A stretch of 64,000 bases of DNA from Inonotus obliquus (GCA_032164295.1 JAJHTX010000007.1:2020501-2084500), one strand, 5' to 3'; positions 47,101 to 59,652 are shown, counted from the stretch's first letter. The notes: generated by a model from the letters alone, not told the origin. Numbers and translations are program-made.

Positions 47101-48813
47101 TTGCTACTGGAGAAACAGCAAGATGCGGAGGAACCTTACTTGTTGAAGATAAGCAGACTCTCGAGTACTTGTTGTGCATGCTTGTTCGTAACTGTACGCC
47201 GAATCTTATCGTGCAATTCCTCATCCGTAAGCGATTGCTGGACTTTCAACCGCTGGTACGAGATCGTCGGACTAAACACGCAAGCGAGTCAGTACATCAT
47301 GCGTGAAAAAAGATATAATGATGAAACTAACACTAAGTTCTGGCTCTCCGTATTCGGATAATGCACCATAGCAAAGTTGACATACAACAAGTGCACGAGT
47401 TCTGGGAACGCTGCGATTGCTTCAAAGATGCCCTCGCGAGTGAACGTCTCCTCGCGGAAGCGGCGCTTGATCGCGTTGAGAACTTCTGCGTGCTCCGCCT
47501 TGCTCTCGTCCAGGATTCCGCGCAATGCCATGTATGCGGGACCAAGGCGGTTACAAAAGTGTTGTGCGAAGACCCAACCACAGTCTATTGGATTAAGTAT
47601 TTCAGCGAAACAACACGAATTTGAGAGCGAACTGAAAACGTACAGGCATATGTAGCCTCTTGCACCGCATGCTGTGGTGATGCTCCTCCGCGACGGAAGA
47701 ATGGGTTATCAGGCAAACAATACAACAACGACGCTTCCTTAACCACTTGAAGTACGGAATGCTCAATCGGTGGTGTACCTGCTGGAGGGTGCGGCAACGG
47801 GTTCAAATACAGACTAACAACCGTTATTCCATTGGCGAATTGCTCCACATACTTCCTACTCGCATAGAGGGAGTAAAAGTGGTATAGGTCCGAGAGGGCG
47901 GAGAAGAGTGCTGTGGTAGATCCCATGCGATATCCGATGACGATACGTTTTTCGCGTGTACCTTCAACGTCGAAGACTTCGATGACGGGACCTGTACGTG
48001 CTTCGACTGTCCATAGGACGGCTTGGTATATTGCTAGTGTATTTGCGGAGACTTTTTCCAGGAAGACTGGGTCTGAGACTTTGCGAATATCCGTTCGACC
48101 TTTTGCATCCTTGGACTCCTCTGGAGAGTGCTTGGGGAAAGCACACTGCGAAATGAAGTAGCACCGCAGTTGTTGGGAGGCTGTAGCGGAGATCGCCCCT
48201 CCCGAACGATAAGTCTCGAGACGAAAGCATTTCTCCGGTGTCGCATTGTCCAAGAACAGTTCATCGATTCTATTCAAAAAAGAAAAGAAGAGAAGTGTGC
48301 GATTAGCACGTAAAAATAGCGAATATATGCGAGTGCGTGTATTCCTCACCTCTTCTCACAGGTCGCGCCGGGACCCGTGCTTGCAGTAACACCAGGTTGG
48401 CTATTATGTATAAACGTCGCACCACTTCCATCAGGACTAATCTTCTCCAACTCAATCGTCAGCGCTGACGGGTCATGTTTCGTAAACGCTAAGATCTTAG
48501 CGCCATATAGCGCCAGAATGTGATCAGCGACGCCTTGTGCGGTCTCAGCGGTGAAGTAGGTATCGTCGATGCCAAGATGATCGTAGAACCATGCTACTTC
48601 GTTTGGGACGAGTTCAGGTGGGACGAACCCGCCTTGGGCGACGAGTTTCTCTACTTCACGTCGTTGTGCGTCTTTGCCCTTGAATACGGGAGTGGTATAA
48701 CCCGGTGCGTTGGTGACCATACCATGAGTGCCGTTGCCGTTATTGCCGTTACCATTATGACCTGGAGGTGCCAGATGATCTTGTTGAGGGGGCTGAGCGG
48801 ACGGATCCGACAT
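44122..48813 (-). CDS. GDH2: NAD-specific glutamate dehydrogenase, large type
   Basis: Converts glutamate to 2-oxoglutarate and ammonium with NAD, so that amino acids can serve as carbon and nitrogen source. The start at 48813 leads into a Gln/Gly/Asn-rich tail (MSDPSAQPPQQDHLAPP) before the conserved region. Clear family sequence: FRDVARGGIRIVRSRN, the substrate-lysine region PEGGAKGTIL (about 46790), KLGLRENEITKVQTGGPDGD (NAD domain), IIDGSGVLADPAGINREELV, and HFKYIVEGANLFLTQQARLY. The chain ends VDFFHFARELASEA at 44122. It is over 1000 residues, as expected for the large fungal enzyme. More than ten introns occur. One, about 44820-45282, is some 460 bp and repeat-rich, far longer than the others. 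Near the C-terminus a Gly-rich insert (about 44530-44615) interrupts a helical region. Confidence 0.95.
44274..44300. repeat. (AAAAGC)n tandem repeat in a GDH2 intron
   Basis: About four units of AAAAGC/CAAAAG inside the last intron of the glutamate dehydrogenase gene. Confidence 0.8.
44975..45002. repeat. (TCAG)7 tandem repeat in a GDH2 intron
   Basis: Seven perfect TCAG units inside the long intron of about 460 bp; a CCAAG pentamer run follows near 45079-45098. Confidence 0.85.
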
Positions 48814-50635
48814 TGTAGATGAAAGGATAAGGAAAAGATAGGATGTAAAGCAGGGTAGATGGGATGGTATGTAATTAGGTGAGTTATTATATATTTGCGA
48901 AACTCCTTCGAGTGGAACGCGGGCATTGCATCGGATGACCCTGCAGGTGATCGCATTTTAATTCGTTTTCGTTTCAACTCTCCCTGCTTTTCTCAGTTCC
49001 TTCCGGTATTTTTCATAGGAATTTCCTCGCCGTCGTGTCAGAGGCAGGATATTGCGTGTCTACTTTGCAGAATATCGCGTCTCACTCGCGCACTGTTTTC
49101 CTTCCGCTTGTTCGAATTCCTTCCGTCTACCCCAAACCGGATCTCAGCCGTATAACAGTCGCCTTGCCTTGCGCACATTTCGCTCGCTATGATTGAAGAA
49201 AAGTCACGAGACACTATGTTCTTGCTTCCCTTCTTATAGGGATGGCCCCTCATGTGCTACCAATTTCCTTGGTTGCCTCTTTCGTGTTGCGGATGAACGT
49301 TGTATACGAGGTTTGTCTAGGTCTGGGTCTGCCTACTGAAGCCGTAATCCGTGTGGTCGCCGTCTCAGGTCAGGATTGTAATACCGTAATCCGTAGTGTC
49401 TATCTCCGTCTTGATCGCCCCATCGGTGAGAGGTCTCACATTTCATTTTCAACTTGGACGCCTCTGCGAAAGCAAGTACCGTGGTAGGACACCAAGCTCC
49501 GGACAGGATAACCAACCGGAGAGACAAGAGCTTGAAACCTTTGGACGGGTCTTGTCCTCAGGTCCTTGATCCTTGATCCAGCCGTACATCCACATCCACC
49601 TGGACCTCTCGTTTCATCTCACTGCTCCCGACGACGACGCTGAATATGCCGCCTTCTCCTCTCCTCTCGGTTCTCTCATCTGCATTCTGAAACCGGTCTG
49701 GACTCAGCAAGGCCCAGGTTCTTTGTTCGCTCGCGAATTTCGATATGGTATGGGCATTGGGCATTCAAAAGTGTTACTTAAAGTGCTAAATCGACCCGGT
49801 TACGTATCTCCGTCTATGTACGATTTCTAGATTTGAATATTTCCAGGTGGTGCTCATTCATCGCTTTCAAGACGAGACAAGAATGTCTCGTCTGGGGAAG
49901 TAGAAAGAATTCCTCCCATCTCATTCAATTGCGCCGACGCCCACGTCCACGCACGCTCTCCGATGAAGACCGGATACAATACCAACGATGCTGCAAATAC
50001 ATTCGGATGGTTGTACGTCTGAATATCACTTCCTTCTAATGCTGTACTGTGGGGGGTAAGTATGGTGCAACCACCGGTATTACTGCGACTTTTGTCCTTC
50101 TCCTTCTCTGTCTATCTCTTTCGTTCGTTATATTTATTACGTTTATTTATGACCTGCCGTGATATTTATAGTATAGTTTTCATCCTGTGTTTGTTTAAGC
50201 CGATATTAATATTGAAGTATGCTTTATTAAGGTTCCTCTCCACAATATGAATACCGCGATGCTGTAATGCAATAGTACTACTGCGCCTGGTCTGCTTCCA
50301 ACGTATATTTTGTACCTACAGTGCTTGAGCCCGAACGAAATTTGATCGAGAATACTGTTGTTGTATATCTGATCATTCGTTAGTTGGTTGTCTTCGTCAC
50401 TAGTATTGGCATCCGCTCTGTTAGCTGAATGAGTTCCCTCTGCAGTGAAATGCCATCTATGTGTGGTGTCCTAGATTGATATTGTACACACACGGATAAT
50501 CATACAGAAGCTACAAAAGTTCATTTATGTACCTACTTATCCAAATGTCAAAGAAAGCTCTAGATTGAATGCCAATGTAACTTATAGAACGAAAGCCTCA
50601 ACGCGAGGTACCCTATCCAATCTCGCTCCTCCTCC
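48814..50635. other. Intergenic region upstream of GDH2
   Basis: About 1.8 kb. A minus-strand TATATAA at 48887-48893, about 75 bp before the GDH2 start, is a plausible core promoter. The rest is AT-rich with only short frames (longest about 85 codons, 49573-49830), none of which I can support. Confidence 0.4.
48887..48893 (-). promoter_or_regulatory. Probable TATA box of GDH2
   Basis: Minus strand TATATAA about 75 bp before the ATG at 48813. Confidence 0.4.
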
Positions 50636-53229
50636 TCACTCAAGATTCGGTAACTTCTCCCTAACCCAACGAGAAGTCTCCTCCGTAGCATTAATCAAAG
50701 CATCAAGTCTTTTCAATCTCCAAGTATCCCTCTCTTTCCTCTTCTTCTCCGATTTGATTTCTTGGAGGAGTTGGACTGGGGTTGGTTCTTGGTCTGAGAC
50801 TGGTAGTGGTTGTGGATTGGGTGTGGTGTTTTCGTTTTCGGCTGGGTTGGAGGTGGCGGTGGCGGTGGAATTGGTTTGGGCTCGAGAGGGAGAATGAGGG
50901 AGAGGATAATTGTCATGACGAAGATAAGAAGGTGAGGTGTGATAAGAAGGAGGAGGGTATAGCGCTAATCCCGCTAACGCAAGATATGTATGATACGGAT
51001 CTGGATGTGCACCCGGAGACTTTCCTAATCCTCCAAGACGGAATTGACATCGAGAGATAAAACGAGCATGTGTAAGTCGGTCTATAATCTCCTCTTCCTC
51101 TTCTTCCGATGTGTTGTGAAAACTGTCTTCTCGCCTAGTTCGTTGTTGTTGTAGGAAATCATCGAAGTTATCGTTTCCGGCTTCGGCTTCGGCTTCGGGT
51201 GCAGATATAGAGGACGATGCGATTACCGAGTATGGAGAACTGTTTGCCTGGGTTGGTGTTGATTGGGATGAACGAAACCGATCTCTTCCTCCAACGGCAC
51301 CAGAACGTAAAATCCTCAACGCAGCTCCACACCAAAAACTATAACACGCATCTTCAGCTTTCTCAGTCCTCCCACCAAACCCTCCACCTTCCTCTTCAAC
51401 AATCTCTTTCACCCTTACCTTCTTCTCATTCTTCACCTCCTTACTCTCACCCTCATTTGTGTCGATTCGACCTTGACTTGAAATCTGAATCTGGGCTAGT
51501 TGGGGAGCTAAAATGGATATATCTTCTTCATCTTCTTCTTCCTCGTAGCTGATGTAGACTTGACGAGGTTTCTGTCTTTGGAGTAGCCATCTTTCTAGCC
51601 TTTTGCGTTCTTGAGTAGTGAGTTGTACTTCCGCTCGATATTTCTCTGGTGCGAGTGCGAGCGTTGCCAGAGCACAGTAGGATGAGCCACCTAAGGAATT
51701 AAATGAGCGTTAGCATATGGAAGTGCGCGGCGCGAAGTGATAATAGATTGAATGTATCTATGTGAACGGGTGGGAAAAAATTGAAAAGGCTGGTGATCGA
51801 CATCGACGTCAATGGAACCTTCAATGTCTAAAAGCTAATGAGGTTCTTTGGGACGGTCTAAATAGGGGCAAGGGTAGACCATCACAGAGTAAGGAAAGCC
51901 TGATAGGGGAGGGTAGGCCCTCACCAATTCCGCGTGGACAAAACACGATAGGCGGATAAGTAAACCAAACTTGCATGCAGATAACACCCTGAAGGGAATA
52001 CGAAAGGGGTTTTGAACTCACCCTGTGCCTCATTCCCTGGTACCTGTCCGAAACCGCCTTCATAACTCATACACCGCTTTGTAAATGCAATAGCGCGAGG
52101 AACATCTACGCCACGCCAATCATTCAGCATCGCACTGATCGCAAACGCGGTGTAGACCATCCGGATATCTGATTCACCTTGCCCTGGGAAGGCCGTGAAG
52201 CTGTGTGCCGAGTGCCGATTAGAGTGCGTTTTATTACATTGCGTGTATATTAATTTATGAGATGTGAGATGAGAAGGGTCATGAGAGAGGGGATGAAGCG
52301 GAGACGTACCTCCCGTCTGATTTTTGTGTTGAGCGGAGAAGGTTTATCAAGCCCTCCCTGTCGAGATTCCTGAAGTCGTCTCGTAGGATAGCCAGTGATA
52401 GGAGAGAGGTGTATGTCATGATTAAATGAGGTGGGTCCGCTTCTGTGGCAGCATTATTGTTTCCCTGGATGTATGTGTGTTAGCCTAAAATTCAATCACG
52501 TTCATGTATTGTTCAACAAGACAGGGTGGAGTTCGATGCAGGATGGGTGGCAGGAGCTACACGAGTGGGTAAGGTGGATATATGCGTGTTAGCTCACCTC
52601 CTGGACAACCGACGCCGTATCCGATCCTGTCTGGTCGTCGATACCGAACCCAACAGACATGAAAGGTCCGGGTCGAAATCCTCCAATACATTCTCCAAAA
52701 TCACCAACATCTCTCGACGTTTCCAGGCCTACACTTTACAAATCCATCATCACAATACTCCTCATCTAAACTTATCATCAACTCACTCCTTCTGTGCCGA
52801 ACTCGGATGTGTCCCTTCCCAGTGCTTTGTTTTTGTTGCGTTTTGGACTTGTTGAGCCCAGATCCACGCGCGCCATGCTTCTCGATCTGTTTCGTTGACT
52901 TTTGTCTCGAGTTGACCGAGGATATCGAGTGCACCGAGGCAATAGAAGCCTATCGCGACGCTGAGCACCACGCGAGCACGAATACAGGTCGCAAGTCGTA
53001 TCGTCCATCATCGCGAAGTGTAATCAACCCATACCCAAAGCAAAAGGAGATATCAACAACTTGTAACGAACCCGAACTCGAAGTGGATAGAATAGACTTA
53101 CCGTGAAGGATCCGCTTCAGACATCGTACCAGGTAATCCGCTTAAACATCTCATGCAGAAGTTAGCATGACCGACTTTGTTGAGCAATCCGAGCTCGAAG
53201 TCATCTTTAAGAGCCTTCATCCTTTCCAT
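50636..53229 (-). CDS. CDC43: Geranylgeranyltransferase type I beta subunit
   Basis: Catalytic subunit that attaches a geranylgeranyl lipid to CaaL-ending Rho/Rac-type GTPases; it works with the alpha subunit shared with farnesyltransferase. The start at 53229 gives MERMKALKDDFELGLLNKVG then HANFCMRCLSGLP. Later exons hold LSVAIGFYCLGALDILGQLE, MTYTSLLSLAILRDD, YTAFAISAMLNDW, and YEGGFGQVPGNEAQGGSSYCALATLAL. The zinc site is seen as DACYSFW (Asp and Cys) and DPYHTYLALAGL (His). Compared with the usual protein, it carries an extra loop of more than 100 residues, Ser/Ala/Glu-rich and acidic (including SEEEEEEI), between CYSFW and the His motif. It also has an Asn/Pro-rich C-terminal tail ending REKLPNLE. 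Introns of about 60-100 bp occur in the first half. Confidence 0.92.
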
Positions 53230-53506
53230 CGTGCGAAGAATGAGTGAGTGTGATAGAGTATCCCGGTCTGCGCGTTTCGACTTTACGTTCGTTCGTTCGG
53301 AAATCTAAACATGTAGTGAATCGGCGCTAATAATATTTTGCGACATGTACAGATATAGTGAACAGTTCTCACGGTTCTCACGGTTCTCACAGGAGCGATT
53401 TTTACCATTAATGAGAAATGAGAAATGTTGATCAACAAAGCAATGCAATAGAGTAAACAAAAATACAGTTCTAATGCAGAAACAACGGCCGCGCAGCGTT
53501 AAATAC
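53230..53506. other. Short intergenic region with 9-bp repeats
   Basis: About 280 bp upstream of CDC43 and downstream of the lipase gene. Three copies of GTTCTCACG lie at 53365-53390. No gene. Confidence 0.5.
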
Positions 53507-55548
53507 CTAAAACCCATCATCGTACAGTTTCCGACACAGAGCGACATAAAATCGCTCCAGATCAAACTTCAACCGCTCGTCCCCGGTTTCACTCGCTTTC
53601 TTCACGCGCACCCGTTCCTCTTCTGCTTTCCTATCCCGCTCGGTTATAGGACGCTGAGATGAAGATTTTGAGGAATCCGAAGGCTTTCGAGAGGAAGCGA
53701 CTTGATTCGAGACCCAGTCGAATACTGCTGAGAGCTTGTCTGTCGACGACTTTAGTGCTGCGTCCTCCTCTGCTTCGGATGGTCTCGAGCCGGCAGGTGA
53801 TGGTCTCTGAACGCTATCCGGCAGCTTCGAAGTTTGCGCCTCAACAATTGACCTATTGACACTCTCAGAGCTCACTGATTTGGAAGTCTCGGATTTGACC
53901 TTCGATTCATTCTTCTCGCGTTCCTCTTCCTCTCTGGCCCACGCCGCGAATCGTTTCCAATTAATACTATTCACAAGCGAGAATGGTTCCGACAAGCTGT
54001 TCTTCAACGCGTTCGGAATAGCAATGTCGACACTCCACTCGCTATCTGGTCCTAACCCGCCACCTCCCCGTACGTCCCAATGATCGCATCCCTCCATTGT
54101 CCCAAGGAACTCTCCCCATTTGGCGCTGCGCACAGTTACAAGTCCGTCATTCCCCCAGTCTACTTCTTCTGGGTGTGGATGACCATTGCGTTCCCGAGCT
54201 TCAGAACCATCTAACACGGTTTTTGGCAACCACAATGGATGGAGCACACTCATGCTATCCGTTCGCGCTGCGACACTGTAGTAGCGCACACGCGGATCGT
54301 CGGGCGTTGCTGGATTGAAGACGTCTTGGAGGTAATGTGTTGTTAGGTTGGCGTAAGCAGGTGAATCGAGGACTGAAAGTACGTAAGCGGTAAGGGAAGA
54401 TGGGAGGGCTAACAATGAGAATGATGAGGAGGAGCCAGGAGCTTTCGATGTCTTCTCGGAGGCTTCCTTAGCTTGCTGCCAGAGCTTGCCGATACCGATG
54501 TTCTCCTACGACTGAACTTTGAGTGATTCTCTTTGAACAGAAGAAATTACACAAACCTTGCACCAGTCCATGAAGGGACTACCACGATGCGGAGTGCAGA
54601 TCGTCATCAAGGATAACGGATTGTACTCCTTCGGTTTCACGTGTGTGATCAGGTGTCGACAATCCAATCCACCCATGGAATGTGCCATGAAGTTGATATC
54701 CCGACCTGCCGCCTTCTCACGCAAATACCCATGTAAACGTTCAGCGCGTGACTCAATTGACCCAGTGCTATCGCAAAGTCAACGGACGCCAGACTCTCGA
54801 CATTGGGATGAACCATACCCTGGTACCCCAGTCACAATGACCTCGGCATGGAGCTTCTTCTTTAGCACTTTCAGCACGTTGGCCCAATAATGCAGCTGAA
54901 ACATAGGAAGGTAAGATGGTCCTCTTACGTCATATCCGTAAAGTCCTGCATGCAGGCAACTTTAGTTTAGATTAGTATTCATAGTAGACGAAGCACTCAC
55001 CATGGCACAGTACGATCGGGTTTCGTGGTGCGCGGACCGGGCTAAAGAGCATCGGATTGTTCATGACGGAGTATATCGGTGATAATGGTGCATCTGAGTT
55101 TGTGCGAGGCGGGCGGTGGTTGGGTGTTGATGGTAATGGATCTGGAGGCATGGACTTCTCGTTGAGATGATTCCGAGCATTCTCTTCATCGATAGGTGCA
55201 GTATGTGTTCCACGAGATGTATCTGGCTTTTTTGGGTTGTTCCATGGCCACGGTCTTAATCGCCCCCAATGCATATACGAGGTTGAGCCTACAGTGTATT
55301 ATGGCATAGTCATTGCAAGCCCGGAATGACAACGCACCAGTGTCCATGCGCGCCATCAGCACCTCGGACCTCATCGAAGTCGTATTTTCACCCTCTTTCT
55401 CATCGTCATTCACCCTCTCATCAATCAATGTAGCCGCCTCGCTCTTTCGCGCCAACAAATACTGGTTCGAGATCGTAATCGACGAAAAGACATTGAACAG
55501 CCTGCGAATAAATACTGCGACAGGAATAGGAAGAGAAAGTGAGCGCAT
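53507..55548 (-). CDS. TGL2: Alpha/beta-hydrolase lipase, TGL2-like
   Basis: A lipase of the type found in yeast mitochondria (Tgl2), acting on acylglycerols. The start at 55548 gives MRSLSLPIPVAVFIRRLFNV, an amphipathic, basic N-terminus that could be a mitochondrial presequence. After a variable region the fold begins at NPIVLCHGLYGYDVRGP (oxyanion region), then EVIVTGVPGYGSS. The nucleophile elbow is MAHSMGGLDCRHLITHVKP (about 54680), with Ser as nucleophile, followed by TICTPHRGSPFMDWCK. Downstream are VRYYSVAARTD, WGNDGLVTVRSAKWG (likely Asp) and GCDHWDVRG (likely catalytic His). A Ser/Glu-rich tail of about 100 residues precedes the end KLYDDGF. At least four introns. It shares its orientation with CDC43 but the jobs are unrelated. 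Confidence 0.88.
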
Positions 55549-55899
55549 CACGATGCAACTTGTAGCTATGCATAGATTATAAGCATGAGAGTTGGTGATA
55601 TCCGTAATTGTAGAGGATTTATGCTTGCAGACGGTTTTTCGGTGTCGCAAAAAAACAAAAGTGATTGGGGCAACGGACTTACGGAGTGGCGTCGTGGCAC
55701 GTGTTTCTTCTCAGCGCACGTGCATAGATCTTTCCAAATCAAGCATAACAAGACCACGCATATATTGCAAGGAGGAATTGGATCAAAAAATTGCAAATCT
55801 AACACATCTAGTGAAGTATGTACCATACTATGTATATATGCAAAACAACGCAGTATCTAACCAGCTAGAAATAATGATAATCCGTCACAAAAAGTGTGT
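55549..55899. other. Intergenic, no gene seen
   Basis: About 350 bp between the lipase start and the GH18 stop, both on the minus strand. Must contain the lipase promoter. Overlapping short frames are not supported. Confidence 0.4.
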
Positions 55900-57330
55900 C
55901 TATTCACCTAACGGAAATGCGTCACCACGAACGGTCTTGATCCAGTCTGAACCAGCATTAGGATACTAAGAAAGCAATCAGCAACTTATTATCTGAGGAG
56001 AAGAAAACAAAAGTATTCAGACCTGCCAGACCATTACTCCTGCATTCCAGCCCTTCTCTTTCGCTTGCGAGACGCATTTGGCGAGTCTGCTTGGCTCGAC
56101 AAATCCGTTTGTCGCGTCAGCTGCAGTACCCGGCTTGCCGAGGACGACTTTACTCTGGTCAACTCCAGAATCTATAATCTCAAAGATTGACGTCTTGGTT
56201 TTCGATTTTCCCAGGAGAGTATCACAATCATCGTAGTCGTTCTCTGCGGAAATTCATCAGACGGGTTCAATTAGGAAAGGATAGGATCTTTGACGTACGG
56301 TTGTAGAACTGGATGTTATACTAGACAGTGACTCGGTGTAAGTGATATGCTTGTTTGCGATGCTGATGTACTCACCCAGTCGATCATGTCCCCTACATTC
56401 TTATGCACTGCCGCATAAGCACCGCTCTGGTAAGACCCGGCATTGAACCAAGGAGCAACAGCTATGAAACCTTCAGTATCGCGAATAGCGTATAGGAAAT
56501 AAGACTTACGAGCGTGAGTTATGATATATTCACCCTGAGGAAGTTTCTCGCGGAGAGACTTCGTGAAAACAGATAACCACTCTTCGGCCTTACCATTAGC
56601 CAAGTTCATGGCATCCATATCTTCATAATCTACATCGATCCCATCAAGGTCATTCTGAATCACCCAATCTGCCATTTTCCCAGCCAATTCTTTTGGGTCT
56701 TCACCGGCAGTTGTGGGATGGTCTGTTGCACCAAATGCAGAAACGATCAGCTTGATACCTGCTTCCTTATATTGGCCCTTGATTTCTTTCCTCTTACTGT
56801 CATCTAAACCAGCCCATTGCGCAGCCTGGTCATAAGGCCCATCGCTCAAAAGAAAGGCCAAAGCGCTGTTTCATCTATATATGAGTTCGGGCAAACGGAT
56901 GTGGAAATGTCAGACTGACAAAACGTTATATCCCTAAGACGAAGGAGCAATTAGAGCACGAACATTCGAACAAGAGTCAGACCAACCTCGATTTCTGACA
57001 CCTTTGGAGCACCGGTAAGGTGACCATCCACCCACATATCTCCATAAATAACGAACTGGGAACATCTATTCAGTACACGCACAACACAGCATGAACGGTT
57101 CTTACATGTGGTGCAGAAGCGCCTCCTCCGCCTCCACCTCCGCTAGGAGAGGGGGGAGAGGCACTATCAGAGGGGCCTGGATTGCCGCAAGTGCATTCCG
57201 GACCCTCGGGGGAGGTAGCAGATGGCTCCTCGGCTTCAGGCTCCGGCTGCTTAGGAGCGCCGGCCACCATTGTCAGATAGGACACAGAAGACAGAAAAAG
57301 AGCTCTAGAGATGAGGTGCTTCAGTAGCAT
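55900..57330 (-). CDS. Secreted GH18 chitinase-like glycoside hydrolase
   Basis: Predicted to cleave chitin or N-acetylglucosamine-containing glycans outside the cell or in the wall. The start at 57330 gives a signal peptide (LISRALFLSSVSYLTMVAGA) and then a Pro/Ser/Glu linker with a run of seven Gly. The TIM-barrel domain begins FVIYGDMWVDGHLTGAP. The second-strand motif reads LIVSAFGATD (SxGG is usual) and the catalytic motif is LDGIDVDYEDMD (DxxDxDxE, about 56640-56610), with the acid Glu intact. Then come IITHARKSYF, VAPWFNAGSYQ, YNIQFYNQ and GVMVWQYPNAGSDW. The end is GDAFPLGE at 55900-55902. About six introns of 50-60 bp. No carbohydrate-binding module is seen. Linker first and barrel last is less common than barrel plus C-terminal tail. 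Confidence 0.9.
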
Positions 57331-58288
57331 CTTAGTAGTGTAAAGTAGCTAAATTCGTGGCTGAGGTTCTAAGAGACGTGAATTAGCGGATCGCAGGATA
57401 TCTTCCCTTTGAAGAGAATAGAGCACAACAGAACAGAACAAGGAGCATCCTACTCATAATGCAGCTCTTATATGCTGGAGTAAGCGAGTATTGCGTGCCA
57501 TTGCACCACACAATGGACTGTGAGCCGGCCATTATTCGAAACGCCAGCGGGAAACAATCTACACAGAGCCGGCGAAAGCATTGCGTTGAAGGACCGCGAA
57601 AGAGGTGTCTAGTTGGACCAGAGAGGAAGGAGATGAGTCAAGGTATACCTAAAAGAAGCCGGAAGGAAATTTTCCGAACCTATGCGACGAATATTTTTGC
57701 AAGTAGACCAGGACGACCTCCACAAGTTTGAGCAGGTTACCGGGAAACGCAATACTTACTTCGGTACGAATGCGACAGCCGCAGCTGCAAAAGGCCAGTA
57801 GGCAGGCATTATTACCATCGAACTTGTGGGGGAAGCTGCATTGGAATGGGGGATATTCTCGTCTTTGAAGCAATACCCATCGTGAAGATGGGATATTTAA
57901 ACCTCTTTGCAGGCGATGGAACAAGTTTGGAAACAGACAAGCCCGTAGGAGAGGCAACTGAGATCGCGCGAGTAGCTTTTTGCATAGAAGTAAATCCAAT
58001 TCAGAATCTCTGAGCCTCACCTCTGTAAGTGAGTATGCAAGTAGTTACTGTAGAAGGATGGTACCTTGAGGATTGATGACGCCAAGAATAGACATCGGAA
58101 GAGTCTCGCCTACTCTCTCCACCATTCATCCGCTGAGGCCAAAGCGATCAGACATTTGCTGGAGAATTTGAACGAGACCAGAATTACGCAGATAAGGGAC
58201 ACATGAGGGATAGAAGTGAGGACTTGGTACAATATGTACTATTGGACCTGTACTGCAAGCCTTCGGCAAGTCCCGTCCAACCTTTCTA
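57331..58288. other. Divergent intergenic region
   Basis: About 960 bp between GH18 (minus) and RRP40 (plus). Frames of about 90-120 codons occur on both strands but lack recognisable products and partner exons. A minus-strand TATAAGAG near 57467-57474 could serve the GH18 gene. Confidence 0.4.
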
Positions 58289-59183
58289 ATGACCACCACT
58301 CTTCCTGGCGAACTCGTCGTAGACGCAAAGCATGCCAATTTGAAACTTGGTCCCGGTCTTCGCATCGTGTCAGACAAAGCAGGAGAGCCTAGCGTCATCT
58401 CTACACGGGCGGGTCTGTTAAAGCACTCGACGAATGGCAGCAATTGGTGGATCGAGAGTAATTCGCGTCGTGTATGAGATCCGTTTTTCCTTTTCCTTGA
58501 CATTCCTGATATACATTTGTTCCAGTATATCCCAGCACCTCAGGAATATGTCGTAGGTGCTGTTGTTGGAAGAGTAGGCGAAGGCTGGCGTGTGGATATC
58601 GGAGGTGCACACTTCGCCACTCTAGACGGATATGCATTTGAAGGCGCGACGAAACGGAATAGACCAAATCTCAAGGTTCACCATAGTCATTGTTTTATCA
58701 ATCAATTTACACTAACAACTCGAGAATATTGCAGATAAATTCTTTGGTATATGCACGAGTGTCGTTGGCTCATAAAGACATGGATCCGGAACTTGAGTGT
58801 TTTGATGCTCAAACTCGAAAATCTGAGGGTTTTGGCGAGCTTAAAGGAGGGTTCCTTGTACGATGTAGTCTCGGAATGTGTCGCTCGTGAGTCTCATCTC
58901 TACCGATGCATTTGCGCTAACTCGAACTGAGATCTTGTTTCACTTCCGGTTACTTTCCCCCTACCCATCTAGGTTACTCGATCCCAAGTACTACTTACTC
59001 CCTCTCTTAGGGTCTATGTTCCCTTTAGAAACGGCTGTAGGGATGAACGGTCGTGTGTGGATAAATTGCAAATCGCCAAAACATACTATTGCGGTCGTAC
59101 GTTGTATCGAAGCTGTCGACCCCGATGGAGGAGGTATGAACGAAGATGCAATCAAAAAGCTCATTACAACACTTGATTTGTAA
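58289..59183 (+). CDS. RRP40: Exosome complex subunit Rrp40
   Basis: An RNA-binding cap subunit of the nuclear and cytoplasmic RNA exosome, which processes and degrades RNA. Four exons. The ATG at 58289 gives MTTTLPGELVVDAKHANLKL. Next are WWIESNSRR joined to YIPAPQEYVVGAVVGRVGE, the start of the S1 domain with WRVDIGG and ATLDGYAFEGATKRNRPNL. Then INSLVYARVSLAHKDMDPEL and a KH-type C-terminal region (LLPLLGSMFPLETAVGMNGR, VWINCKSPKHTIAVVRCIE). The stop is at 59181-59183. The total is about 245 residues, as usual for the family. The introns are short and in phase. Confidence 0.94.
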
Positions 59184-59652
59184 CCTACTTCACCATTACC
59201 CCGCTGGGCGAAAGGAAGAGGCAAGCTGTAGGTTTCGGGTATTATACGAGCTTGCTTGCTTCCCGGATACTCTTTACAGCGAGGTCTGCGGTAATGACAA
59301 GCTTCGCATGGTTAGAACCGCAAGTTCCTCGATGTGAAGTACGATGTTTGTCCCTTGGCGCGAGAGTGTTGACTAATTCCCTTGCTCGCTCTCTATTCAT
59401 CAAACAATGTAGCACGATAGTTTGTATATGAGACGCCAATATCCTAGTACAAATACACAGAAACCTTTTCTTCCTCACATGACAGGCTACGAGAGTCCAT
59501 GTCCAAAGCATAGCACAATACCAATACGAAATTCCAATGCTCGACCCCAAACGCTCAAGTTTAGCGAATCTCAGAACACTGGGGCCGAGTGAAGAAACAG
59601 AGACGAGATTATTTTTTGTTACATAGGAGGCCCCTAAACAGAAGCAATTCAA
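59184..59652. other. Convergent 3' region with a minus-strand open frame
   Basis: About 470 bp between RRP40 and the unassigned minus-strand gene. A 136-codon minus-strand frame (59652-59242) could be an extension of that gene, but an acceptor near 59632 would join it out of phase. I treat the stretch as 3' UTR. Confidence 0.4.

Noticed and set aside
49573..49830. An 85-codon plus-strand frame upstream of GDH2
   Set aside because: No start context, no family and no neighbouring exons.
59242..59652. A possible 3' extension of the unassigned minus-strand gene
   Set aside because: The acceptor near 59632 would join it in the wrong phase, and the gene already has an in-frame stop near 59653.
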